Origin: Flavobacterium sp. LMO8
GTDB taxonomy: Bacteria; Bacteroidota; Bacteroidia; Flavobacteriales; Flavobacteriaceae
Direction: 5' to 3'
Assembly: GCF_009495755.1 (NCBI RefSeq)
Contig: NZ_WIBJ01000031.1
Span: 139,790-203,789 of the forward strand
DNA length: 64,000 bases
Below the pieces are notes generated by a model. The model was not told where the DNA came from and ran no database searches. It worked only from the letters and a program-made list of their open reading frames with translations. Positions 44,606-52,890 of this stretch are shown piece after piece. Numbering within the stretch: the stretch's first letter is position 1; each line of letters begins with the position of its first letter. Both the position numbers and the translations under genes were made by a program.

Positions 44606-45084
44606 ATGAAAAAATTCTTAATATTTACTTTGTTATTTTCTTTACAATTATATTCTCAAGATTGTAAAATTAAAGTAGAAAAAGATGCTTTTAATAAGAC
44701 AATTAAAAGTAAAATAATTCAAAATAATTTATCAGCGGGCTTGTCATGCGACTTTTATAAACTTGAAAAAAGTGATGAAAAAACCTATTATTTAAGTTTT
44801 TTTCTAAATAATATAACTTCAAATGTTTAACTGAAAAATCAAAAGTTTATTTCTTATTAGAAAAGGATGAGGTTCTAGAATTTCTTTATCGTGGAAAAAT
44901 TGATTGTGGGGGAACGTCAATTATAATTAGATTAGACGAAGAACAAATAAATCTGTTATTGAATAGTAAAATTAAACAAATAAGAATATTAATTGAGAGT
45001 AATAAAGATTTTAATATTTCTGAAAAAAAAGATTTATTATTTAAAGAAAATTTAAAATGTCTTTTAAGTGACAATAAAAAATAA
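44606..45084 (+). pseudogene. Exported protein gene broken by a frameshift
   Basis: ATG 44606 starts a signal peptide, MKKFLIFTLLFSLQLYSQ, and a reading frame that stops at 44828-44830 after 74 codons. In the next frame, from 44821, coding continues without a break to a stop at 45082-45084: CLTEKSKVYFLLEKDEVLEF, then YRGKIDCGGTSIIIRLDEEQ and onward. One base missing near 44825 (or two extra) explains it. Joined, the product would be about 160 residues, a small secreted protein I do not recognise. It may be a true pseudogene or a sequencing error. Confidence 0.7.
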
Positions 45085-45102
45085 TCTGATTTCTCGTAAT
45101 TT

Positions 45103-45309
45103 TTATTTGTGTCTTGAACAATATGAATCACCTCTTTTTGAAACGCAATTTTTACATTGTTTTTTAGTGCTTTTAGCAATTGCTTTACATTGACCGTGTT
45201 TACAAGAAACAACATTTGTTCTTGTAGTTTTATTTTCAGATCTTTCAAGATTTAAGGTCGAAAAACTCAACAATCCTAAGAATAAACTATATAAAAGAAT
45301 TTTTTTCAT
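45103..45309 (-). CDS. Small exported Cys/His-rich protein
   Basis: 68 residues: signal peptide (about 1-20, LYSLFLGLLSFSTLNL) then a compact Cys/His tail, CKHGQCKAIAKSTKKQC, NCVSKRGDSYCSRHK. The pattern C-x-A-x-x-K-S/T-x3-C ... YC-x2-H resembles a short zinc-binding motif found in many small proteins of phages and Bacteroidota, here preceded by an export signal. It converges on the frameshifted gene (18 bases apart) and lies just upstream of radA on the same strand. Function unknown. Confidence 0.65.
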   Translation of the reverse strand: MKKILLYSLFLGLLSFSTLNLERSENKTTRTNVVSCKHGQCKAIAKSTKKQCKNCVSKRGDSYCSRHK

Positions 45310-45351
45310 AATTTTCGAGGTTTTATTTTTTCGTTAGGGAGATATAAAAAT

Positions 45352-46713
45352 CTACCCAAACAATTCACTCACCACATCTTCTATCTTAGCCACTAGAACA
45401 ATTTTGATTCCCGTATTTTTCAACGAAATTTTGTTGTGTTTCGAAACAAAAATGGTGGTAAAACCTAATTTCTCGGCTTCTTGAATGCGTTGTTCAATGC
45501 GGTTAACGGGTCTAATTTCGCCTGAAAGTCCTACTTCTCCTGCAAAGCAAAAACCTTCGGCAATGGCAATGTCTTCGTTTGAGGATAAAATAGCGGCAAC
45601 AACGGCTAAGTCAATCGCGGTGTCTTCTACAGAGATTCCGCCCGTTACGTTTAAGAACACGTCTTTGGTGCCTAATCTAAAACCAGCGCGTTTTTCTAAG
45701 ACAGCCAAAATCATGTTTAATCGTTTGGCGTTGTAACCTGTGGTGCTTCGTTGCGGAGTTCCATAAACTGCTGTGCTTACTAAAGCCTGAATTTCCAACA
45801 TCAACGGACGCATGCCTTCTAAAGTAGTAGCAATTGCCGTACCAGAAAGTTGCTCGTCTTTGTGTGAAATCAAAATTTCGGAAGGATTGTCGACTTCGCG
45901 TAAACCAGAACCTTGCATTTCGTAAATACCTAATTCGGCAGTTGAACCAAAACGGTTTTTTAACGAACGTAAAATTCTATACACGTGATTTCTATCGCCT
46001 TCAAATTGTAAAACGGTATCGACCATGTGTTCCAAAATCTTTGGTCCGGCGATGGTTCCGTCTTTAGTAATGTGTCCGATTAATAAAACAGGCACATTGG
46101 ATTCTTTCGCATATTTAATCAACTCTGCCGTACATTCTCTAATTTGAGAAATACTTCCCGCAGACGATTCAATGTAATCCGTGTGTAAGGTTTGAATTGA
46201 ATCGATAATAACAATATCAGGTTCAATTTCCAATATTTGACGGAAGATATTTTGGGTTTTAGTTTCGGTTAAAATGTAGCAATTATCGCCAGTTGAGGTA
46301 ATACGTTCGGCACGCATTTTAATCTGTTTTTGGCTTTCTTCTCCCGAAACATAAAGCGTTTTGTAGGGTAATTTCAAAGCAATTTGCAAGAGCAATGTAC
46401 TTTTTCCAATTCCTGGTTCACCACCTAACAAAGTTAAGGAACCCGGAACTAATCCGCCACCCAAAACCCGATTCAACTCGTTATCAGTCGTGTTCAATCG
46501 GATTTCTTGTGCGGTATCTATTTCTTTAATTAGTAAAGGTTTAGTAGCGGCTTTTGAAGTAGCACTTGTGGTTTTCCAAGCTACTTTTTCTTCTTTTTGA
46601 ACCAATTCTTCTACAATGGTATTCCATTCTTTACAAGCATTACATTGTCCTTGCCATTTTGAATATTGAGTACCACAATTTTGGCAAAAGAAAGCCGTTT
46701 TTACTTTACTCAT
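45352..46713 (-). CDS. radA: DNA repair protein RadA
   Basis: RecA-like branch-migration ATPase of 453 residues for recombinational repair. N-terminal C4 zinc finger with Cys10, Cys13, Cys24 and Cys27; RecA core with Walker A GGEPGIGKSTLLLQ and Walker B VIIDSIQT; the RadA-specific LKNRFGSTAELG; and a Lon-protease-like C-terminal domain (about 280-453, VTGGISVEDTAIDLAVVAAI, GEVGLSGEIRPV) in which the proteolytic Ser is replaced, as usual for RadA. Six bases separate it from the esterase-like gene upstream on the same strand. Confidence 0.95.
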   Translation of the reverse strand: MSKVKTAFFCQNCGTQYSKWQGQCNACKEWNTIVEELVQKEEKVAWKTTSATSKAATKPLLIKEIDTAQEIRLNTTDNELNRVLGGGLVPGSLTLLGGEPGIGKSTLLLQIALKLPYKTLYVSGEESQKQIKMRAERITSTGDNCYILTETKTQNIFRQILEIEPDIVIIDSIQTLHTDYIESSAGSISQIRECTAELIKYAKESNVPVLLIGHITKDGTIAGPKILEHMVDTVLQFEGDRNHVYRILRSLKNRFGSTAELGIYEMQGSGLREVDNPSEILISHKDEQLSGTAIATTLEGMRPLMLEIQALVSTAVYGTPQRSTTGYNAKRLNMILAVLEKRAGFRLGTKDVFLNVTGGISVEDTAIDLAVVAAILSSNEDIAIAEGFCFAGEVGLSGEIRPVNRIEQRIQEAEKLGFTTIFVSKHNKISLKNTGIKIVLVAKIEDVVSELFG

Positions 46714-46719
46714 TTTGTT

Positions 46720-47934
46720 TTATTCCGTTTTTTCAGTTGGTTCTTCTGTTGGAGTATCAGCTGGCACTTCAGCTGGTACTTCTTCTGTTGGTTTGTCTTC
46801 TTTGTCTTTTAAAGCTTCTGCTCTGTTTAGCATAAAGTCTTTTGTCAATTCACGTATTGGTTCTTGAGTAAAAGCTCTTTGGTACATTTTAATAGCTTTT
46901 TTATAATTGCCTGTTTTTTCAAAATAAAGAGCTCTATGGTATGTTCCTAAAGTTGATTTTGGATAGTGCTTGTCTGCATATTCGCCTAAATTTTGCAATT
47001 CATCATATGCTTTGTTTTTTAAAATTGCCGCTTCAATAGCTTTAAAATCTGACAATCTTGGTTTAATTTTAAATCCAAATCTTTTTTCTAATTCATCGTA
47101 TTTTGCAATTATATAGTCAGCATAACCAGCGTCTAATTTTAAAATTTTATCTTGAAATTCTACCATTGAAATGGGTTGGTACCCATCAAAAATAAAATAT
47201 ATAGCATTTGGAATCGCTTTTGCTACTAACGAATAATGCGAAGCGCCTTTGAAAGCATCATTTAGATATTTAAAAGTAGCATTTGGAATAGCTTTAATAT
47301 TTGCATCTAATTCCGCTGCTTTTTCATTGATTTCTTTTAAATCGCCTTCACCAGTAGCTTGATAGTAGAAAAGGGGTTTTGTTATTTTAGCCAAACGTTC
47401 TGCAATTCGTTTTTCCATTTCTGGAGCCATTTCTGGTGCTAATGAAATATAAGCGTTAAAAATTGGGTTGTCTTTGTAAAGATAAAAATTCATGAAACCG
47501 GCTGTTGTGTCGTGGCCTGCAATCATTCTAAAAGGGATAGTACGATACGTTTTGTCTACATAAGGATATAATTCTTGTCCTATGAATTCGAAGAAATTTG
47601 CTCCTGTGCCTGATGGAAATCCTGCTTCGTCAAATTCGCTATCTGCAAAACGAGTTTCACCATAATTTTGATTTACAGCGATGATAATCATTTCAGGTAA
47701 ATCGTCCCAATAAGCGCCATATTTTAAAATACCTTCAAAAGGATCTAATAAATATTCGCCATCTAAAATTAATAATGTTGGGTAGCTTTTTTCTGGACTA
47801 GTTGCGTATGATGCAGGAGTTACAACTGTAAAAGTTCGTGTGCCTAATTTTTTAGATTCGATGGTTTCTGGTGTGCGTTGTGCAAATAAGCATGACGATA
47901 CCATAAATGCAAAAAGGAAAAGTTTGGTTTTCAT
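46720..47934 (-). CDS. Alpha/beta-hydrolase (esterase D-like) with lost nucleophile, plus TPR tail
   Basis: Exported protein of 404 residues with signal peptide (1-18, SSCLFAQ; could also be a lipobox). Residues about 22-260 follow the esterase-D/enterochelin-esterase-like fold, but the nucleophile elbow, normally GHSxGG, reads GHDTTAG (140-146): Asp142 stands where the serine should be, and the next Gly is Thr. The distal His (GASHYSL) remains. Residues about 300-375 contain TPR-like helices (NYKKAIKMYQRAF), and the tail is P/E/T-rich with repeated EVPA and PTEE. Probably non-catalytic or altered; partner unknown. Same strand as radA and the flippase-like gene. Confidence 0.75.
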   Translation of the reverse strand: MKTKLFLFAFMVSSCLFAQRTPETIESKKLGTRTFTVVTPASYATSPEKSYPTLLILDGEYLLDPFEGILKYGAYWDDLPEMIIIAVNQNYGETRFADSEFDEAGFPSGTGANFFEFIGQELYPYVDKTYRTIPFRMIAGHDTTAGFMNFYLYKDNPIFNAYISLAPEMAPEMEKRIAERLAKITKPLFYYQATGEGDLKEINEKAAELDANIKAIPNATFKYLNDAFKGASHYSLVAKAIPNAIYFIFDGYQPISMVEFQDKILKLDAGYADYIIAKYDELEKRFGFKIKPRLSDFKAIEAAILKNKAYDELQNLGEYADKHYPKSTLGTYHRALYFEKTGNYKKAIKMYQRAFTQEPIRELTKDFMLNRAEALKDKEDKPTEEVPAEVPADTPTEEPTEKTE

Positions 47935-47974
47935 TTTAAATAGTTTGGTTAAAATAGATTAGCAATTTACTAAT

Positions 47975-48937
47975 TTATTTTTTATTTAAAATAGGTAAAA
48001 GCAAATAAGATAATAATCCCAAGAAAATGGTTAAAAGTGTTTGTGAAACCCAGATTAAATAACCAAAGGCGGTTCCGATTCCTTCTGAAATACCATATAA
48101 GCCTAAAATTGATGCCACGGCCCACGGATAAGCACCCAAGCCACCATTAGAAAAACCTACAGCAAGTGTTCCAAAAATAAAACCCATTACCACAACATCA
48201 AAACTAATATCAGCCGTTTCGGGAAGGGCAAAAATGGTTACATAAAACATAGCTAAATATGAAAACCAAATGAAAAAGGAATGAAAAATGTATTTCCATT
48301 TGTCTTTCATTTTTAAGATGCTTTGCATGCCTTCAATTAGTCCAGAAAGTTTTTGTTTTAATTTTAAAATGATTTTCCATTCGGCATAAATCCAAATTAG
48401 AGCAAAAAGTATGAATAGTAAAAAGCCAACGATTGCTGTCCAAATCAAGGTTTCAAACTTTACATTTTTATCAAGTAAATAGTGATAAATAGTATCAAAC
48501 TGAGAAATAAATCCGATTGCTACAAAAAGTAAAAAAATCAACATGTCTACAATCCTTTCAGCAACAATAGTTCCGAAACCTTTGTCAAAAGGTACGTTTT
48601 CGTATTTTTTTAATAATGCAGCTCTTGAAATTTCACCGGATCGAGGAATGGTTAAATTAACCAAATAAGAGACGCAAACTGTAAAAAAATCATTGCGAAA
48701 TTTAGTTTGATATCCTAAGTGTTGTAAGGCAAATTTCCAGCGATAAGCTCGTGACCAAAATCCAAAAAGAGCAATAAATAAGGATAGAAAAATATAGAAA
48801 TAATCAGCTTTAATAAAACTGATTTTAATTTTTTCTAATTCTTCTGGTGTAAGTGTGGTGTATTGATAATAAATAATGCCTAACCCAATAAAAAGTGGGA
48901 TAGTAAGGCTTAAAAATTTTCGAATACCAGCTTTCAA
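47975..48937 (-). CDS. Flippase-like membrane protein (LPG synthase TM / UPF0104 family)
   Basis: Integral inner-membrane protein of 320 residues with about eight helices, of the lysylphosphatidylglycerol-synthase transmembrane-region family. Family marks are FWSRAYRWKFAL, NLTIPRSGEISRAALL, GTIVAERIVDMLIF and the glycine-rich FSNGGLGAYPWAVASIL. Unlike MprF it has no C-terminal aminoacyl-transferase domain, so it is a stand-alone flippase-like module; members may move lipids or lipid-linked sugars. It starts one base before panD ends, so it is in one unit with panC and panD; a functional link is not evident. Confidence 0.85.
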   Translation of the reverse strand: MKAGIRKFLSLTIPLFIGLGIIYYQYTTLTPEELEKIKISFIKADYFYIFLSLFIALFGFWSRAYRWKFALQHLGYQTKFRNDFFTVCVSYLVNLTIPRSGEISRAALLKKYENVPFDKGFGTIVAERIVDMLIFLLFVAIGFISQFDTIYHYLLDKNVKFETLIWTAIVGFLLFILFALIWIYAEWKIILKLKQKLSGLIEGMQSILKMKDKWKYIFHSFFIWFSYLAMFYVTIFALPETADISFDVVVMGFIFGTLAVGFSNGGLGAYPWAVASILGLYGISEGIGTAFGYLIWVSQTLLTIFLGLLSYLLLPILNKK

Positions 48938-48938
48938 A

Positions 48939-49289
48939 CTACGTTAAAGAATTATCTTTCTCGTTAGGAAAAACTAAGGTAGGTTTGAATTTTTTAGCTT
49001 CTTCAAAGTCCATAATTCCGTAAGAAATAATGATTACGATATCGCCACGGTGTACTTTACGAGCAGCAGGTCCGTTTAATGTGATTTCGCCAGTATTTCT
49101 TGGTCCTTTGATAGCATACGTTTCTAATCGTTCACCATTGTTGATGTTCACGATTTGTACTTTTTCACCTTCAATAATGTTCGAAGCCTCCATAAGTGCT
49201 TCGTCTATGGTGATACTTCCTATATAATTCAAATCGGCACCCGTTACGGTTACTCTATGAATTTTTGATTTTACTACTTGAATTTGCAT
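48939..49289 (-). CDS. panD: Aspartate 1-decarboxylase
   Basis: Pyruvoyl enzyme of 116 residues that makes beta-alanine from aspartate for pantothenate. The self-cleavage site Gly24-Ser25 is visible in NYIGSITID; Ser25 becomes the pyruvoyl group. Other marks are the Lys9/His11-region [24 protein letters not shown] and [12 protein letters not shown]. It lies 13 bases after panC on the same strand, so both halves of pantoate/beta-alanine joining are coexpressed. Confidence 0.95.
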   Translation of the reverse strand: MQIQVVKSKIHRVTVTGADLNYIGSITIDEALMEASNIIEGEKVQIVNINNGERLETYAIKGPRNTGEITLNGPAARKVHRGDIVIIISYGIMDFEEAKKFKPTLVFPNEKDNSLT

Positions 49290-49302
49290 GATGCAAAGGT
49301 AA

Positions 49303-50151
49303 TTAATTTAGTGAAATATTATCAATTAATCTGATATTCTCAATGAAAATGGCTATAAATCCGCGATATTTTTTGTTGGATTCTTTTTCAGAAACTGGTA
49401 AAAGTGTTGCTTCATCAGCAATTTCAAAATATTCTAATTCAAATTCAGGATATTTTTCGAATTCCTTTTCTACAAATTTTATCGTTTGTTCGGCTGAATT
49501 CGTTTTGAAAATTTCTTTTGCCAAATTTAGTGTTTGATAAATAATAGCTGCATTTTTTCTAGCGGTTTCAGAAAGGCGTTCATTTCTAGAACTCATAGCT
49601 AATCCGTTTGTTTCTCTGTGAATGGGGCAACCAATAACATCAACCGGAATTTTATATTTTGAAACTAATTTCTTTACAATTTGTAATTGCTGAAAGTCTT
49701 TTTCACCAAAATACGCTTTGTTTGGTTGAACAATTTCGAAAAGACGTTTTACAATGGTTCCCACGCCATCAAAATGTCCTGGTCGGTGTTTGCCTTCCAT
49801 TTGATTTTCTAATCCATCGTAATTAAAATTTTCAGAAACGGTGTTTCCTTCGTAAATATCGGTTACTTCAGGTGCATAAACGATGATGTTGTTGCTTAAA
49901 TCTTGCATGATTTGCACATCGCGTTCCAATGTTCTTGGATATTTATCTAAATCTTCTGCGTTGTTAAATTGGGTAGGATTTACAAAAATACTCATCACCG
50001 TTACATTGTTTTCTGAAAGCGAATTTTTCAGTAACGATAAGTGTCCTTGATGCAGCGCTCCCATTGTAGGAACAAATCCAATGGATTTTTTTTGTTTGAT
50101 TAATGGGCTTAAAAAAGCACTTAATTCGGACTTTTTATTAAAAATGAGCAT
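49303..50151 (-). CDS. panC: Pantothenate synthetase
   Basis: ATP-dependent ligase of 282 residues joining pantoate and beta-alanine. Nucleotidyl-transferase motifs are present: [15 protein letters not shown] (HIGH-type), the pantoate-binding [28 protein letters not shown], and MSSRNERLS (KMSKS-type). Length is standard. A minus-strand -7 element lies at 50175-50182; the gene is first of panC-panD-flippase and divergent from the glycogen-synthase-like gene. Confidence 0.95.
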   Translation of the reverse strand: MLIFNKKSELSAFLSPLIKQKKSIGFVPTMGALHQGHLSLLKNSLSENNVTVMSIFVNPTQFNNAEDLDKYPRTLERDVQIMQDLSNNIIVYAPEVTDIYEGNTVSENFNYDGLENQMEGKHRPGHFDGVGTIVKRLFEIVQPNKAYFGEKDFQQLQIVKKLVSKYKIPVDVIGCPIHRETNGLAMSSRNERLSETARKNAAIIYQTLNLAKEIFKTNSAEQTIKFVEKEFEKYPEFELEYFEIADEATLLPVSEKESNKKYRGFIAIFIENIRLIDNISLN

Positions 50152-50174
50152 TTTTTACTTTGTTGTTTCAGGTG

Positions 50175-50182
50175 CAAACTTA
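50175..50182 (-). promoter_or_regulatory. -7 element of panC
   Basis: Reverse strand reads TAAGTTTG, 23 bases before the start codon. Confidence 0.45.
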
Positions 50183-50213
50183 CTATTTTAGTGGATAAAT
50201 CCATAAAATTTTG

Positions 50214-50221
50214 TAATTTTG
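50214..50221 (+). promoter_or_regulatory. -7 element of glycogen-synthase-like gene
   Basis: TAATTTTG followed by CA, 37 bases before ATG 50259. No spaced TTG. Confidence 0.4.
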
Positions 50222-50258
50222 CAAGGTTTTTTAAAACAATAATTAACTAGAATACATT

Positions 50259-51065
50259 ATGGAAGACAAGAGGATATTGTATGTATCATCTGAAGTGGTG
50301 CCTTATTTAGCGGAGAACGAAGTGTCAATACAGTCGTATGAAATGCCAAAAATGATCAATGATTTAGGTGGACAAATACGAATTTTTATGCCTAGATATG
50401 GTAATATTAATGAAAGAAGACACCAATTACATGAAGTTATTCGTTTATCAGGGATGAATTTGGTAGTGAATGATATGGATATGCCTCTAATTATTAAAGT
50501 AGCTTCAATTCCTAAAGAACGAATTCAGGTATATTTTATTGATAACGACGAATATTTCAAAAGAAAAGCAACTTTTTCAGACGAAGAAGGTGTTTTATAT
50601 CCAGATAATGACGAAAGAGCTATTTTCTTTGCAAAAGGAGTAGTGGAAACGGTAAAAAAATTAAATTGGGTTCCTGATGTAATCCATGTTCACGGTTGGA
50701 TGGCAGCGATGTTGCCAGTTTATTTAAAACATTATTATAAAGATGAGGGTATTTTTGCTGAAACAAAAATCATTTCTTCGGTTTATGAGCAAGGATTTGA
50801 AGGTCAATTAGACAATGAATTTATCAATAAAGTTGTTTTTGACAATATTAGTAAAGAGGCTGTTTCAGATTTAGAACTGCCTACTTATGAAAACTTAATG
50901 AAGGTGTCTATCATGCATTCTGATGCTGTAGTCGCAGGCTCTGAGGCGTTGTCTCCAACTTTAACAAAATTTATAGAAAGTTCAAACAAACCTTTTTTAC
51001 CTTTCGCCTCTAAAGACACAATTAAAGAAGTGTATACTTCGTTTATCAAAAATCACGTATTATAA
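50259..51065 (+). CDS. Glycogen/starch-synthase N-domain protein (GT5-like, single domain)
   Basis: 268 residues matching only the N-terminal half of glycogen synthases: RILYVSSEVVPY at the start, EMPKMINDLGGQIRIFMPRYGNI, and PDVIHVHGWMAAMLPVYLKHYY. The ADP-glucose-binding loop KxGGL, normally after SSEVxPF, is here LAENEVS, and the whole C-terminal Rossmann domain of GT-B enzymes is missing. It ends in a plain stop, followed 15 bases later by the DUF4270 gene, with no remnant of a C-terminal half. It is therefore unlikely to make glycogen and may be a binding or regulatory protein. Short homologues are known in Bacteroidota. Confidence 0.78.
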   Translation: MEDKRILYVSSEVVPYLAENEVSIQSYEMPKMINDLGGQIRIFMPRYGNINERRHQLHEVIRLSGMNLVVNDMDMPLIIKVASIPKERIQVYFIDNDEYFKRKATFSDEEGVLYPDNDERAIFFAKGVVETVKKLNWVPDVIHVHGWMAAMLPVYLKHYYKDEGIFAETKIISSVYEQGFEGQLDNEFINKVVFDNISKEAVSDLELPTYENLMKVSIMHSDAVVAGSEALSPTLTKFIESSNKPFLPFASKDTIKEVYTSFIKNHVL

Positions 51066-51080
51066 AAGGGTTTTACCACT

Positions 51081-52883
51081 ATGAAAAAAAGTTTTATTAA
51101 AATATTTGCTTTAATCACAATCACATTTGCAGTTGTTGCATGTGATAAAGATTTTAATACTTTGGGCTCTGATCTTGTAGATGATTCGCATTTTAATTTA
51201 GAAGAAGTAGAGGTTGAGAATTTGAAATCTTATTCTATTGCTACTCAGTCTGTTCAGTCTAATAATTTGCCAATTAATGCTTTGGGGATTTATAAAGATC
51301 CTTATTTCGGTACATCAAAGGCTCATTTTGTTAGTCAAGTTGAATTAAGCAATTCAAATCCAACAATAGGAGATACACCTGTTATCGATTCTGTTTATTT
51401 GTACGTTCCATATTTTAGTACATTGGAATCAACAACAGATTCGGGTGAAAGAATATATGAATTAGATTCTGTTTATGGTTATGATGAAAATGCTAAATTT
51501 AAATTGCATGTTTATGAAAACGGTTATTTTATAAGAGATTTCGATCCAAGTACTAATTTTCAGAGTTCACAAAAATATTACACGAATGGAAAATCTATTA
51601 TAGATCCTTTCAAAGGAACTGAATTATTAAATAATAGCCCAAATTTAGCTCAAAATGATGAATTTTTTATAAGTAATAAAGAACTATATATATATAAGAC
51701 TAATGGCAGTGGTTTATATGTTGATAGTGCTGGAGATGTATTAGCAAATCAATCAGATGTTTCTTTGCGTGTTATTAAAGAAAGAAAAACACCGGGTATT
51801 TGGTTAGATTTAAAAAACAGTTTTTTTCAACAAAAAATATTAGATGCTGCTGCATCTGGAGTACTTTATAATAATAATATATTTAAGGACTATTTTAGAG
51901 GATTGTTATTTGAAGTTCAAGAAATTACCCCTGGACAAGGTTCAATGGCTATGTTAGATTTTTCGACAGCAGAATTCAAAATTATTTTTAAATCATCAAT
52001 TGGTGGAGGAGATATGCTTAGAAGAACATTGAGTTTACAGATGGGTTATTCTTCAACTAGCTCTAAAAAAAGTAATTCAATTAATTTTTTAGAGCATACT
52101 AAATCTCTAGATTATAATGCGGCACTTAACGCTTCAAATCAATTAACAGGTGATGATAAGCTTTTTATAAAAGGTGGAGATGGTTCATTAGCTTTTATTG
52201 ATGTTTTTGATCTAGATGAAGACAACCTTACCCTAACAGATGACGGAGAACTTATAGGTTCTGATTTATTACCTGAACCAAATTTAGTACCTGATGATTT
52301 AGATAGATTAAGAAGTAATATGAAATTGAATAAATGGTTAGTTAATGAGGCTAATTTAGTTTTTTATACCGAAAATTCAATAATGAGTGCTACTGACATA
52401 GTTGAGCCACAAAGAATTTATATTTTTGATGCTACTAACGATAAGCCAATAATAGATTACTACTCAGATCCATCTACTAATAATTCAGATATTAAGAAAA
52501 ATAAAACATCATTTGGAGGTTTAATAGCAGAAGTAAAAGATGAAAATGGTGATGTTATTGGGACAAAATATAGTTTCAGAATTACTGAATACATCAAAAG
52601 GTTATTAATTAATGAAGATACTAGTAATAATACAAATTTAAGAATTGGAGTTTCAGTTACAGAATCAATAAATATTAATACAAACGCATATATCAATCCT
52701 GACAACACTCAACCAATAGTTATTAATGGTGATATTGTTGAATTTTTACCAGTTGCATCTGTTATGAATCCTTTAGGAACAGTATTACATGGACCTTCAA
52801 GTACAGCAACTTATGTTGATGAAAAAGGGAATGTAGTTCCTATGAAATTAAGATTAAGAATTTATTTCACTAAACCTAACTAA
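51081..52883 (+). CDS. DUF4270 lipoprotein
   Basis: Outer-membrane or surface lipoprotein of 600 residues with lipobox VVACD (Cys21). It belongs to the DUF4270 family of Bacteroidota: FNTLGSDLVDDSHFNLEEVE near the start, IYKDPYFGTSKAHFVSQVEL, PVIDSVYLYVPYF, and a long beta-rich body. Function unknown. It sits between the glycogen-synthase-like gene (15 bases) and glmS (7 bases), an arrangement suggesting one operon tied to envelope sugar metabolism, which is inferred from position alone. Confidence 0.85.
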   Translation: MKKSFIKIFALITITFAVVACDKDFNTLGSDLVDDSHFNLEEVEVENLKSYSIATQSVQSNNLPINALGIYKDPYFGTSKAHFVSQVELSNSNPTIGDTPVIDSVYLYVPYFSTLESTTDSGERIYELDSVYGYDENAKFKLHVYENGYFIRDFDPSTNFQSSQKYYTNGKSIIDPFKGTELLNNSPNLAQNDEFFISNKELYIYKTNGSGLYVDSAGDVLANQSDVSLRVIKERKTPGIWLDLKNSFFQQKILDAAASGVLYNNNIFKDYFRGLLFEVQEITPGQGSMAMLDFSTAEFKIIFKSSIGGGDMLRRTLSLQMGYSSTSSKKSNSINFLEHTKSLDYNAALNASNQLTGDDKLFIKGGDGSLAFIDVFDLDEDNLTLTDDGELIGSDLLPEPNLVPDDLDRLRSNMKLNKWLVNEANLVFYTENSIMSATDIVEPQRIYIFDATNDKPIIDYYSDPSTNNSDIKKNKTSFGGLIAEVKDENGDVIGTKYSFRITEYIKRLLINEDTSNNTNLRIGVSVTESININTNAYINPDNTQPIVINGDIVEFLPVASVMNPLGTVLHGPSSTATYVDEKGNVVPMKLRLRIYFTKPN

Positions 52884-52890
52884 AGATTAT

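Noticed and set aside
44886..45248. 120-codon minus-strand frame
   Set aside because: It overlaps both the broken plus-strand gene and the small Cys/His protein in another frame; the latter has the signal peptide and motif.
46723..46800. P/E/T-rich repeated C-terminus of the esterase-like protein as a separate repeat element
   Set aside because: The DNA repeat is short and in frame; ordinary low-complexity tail.
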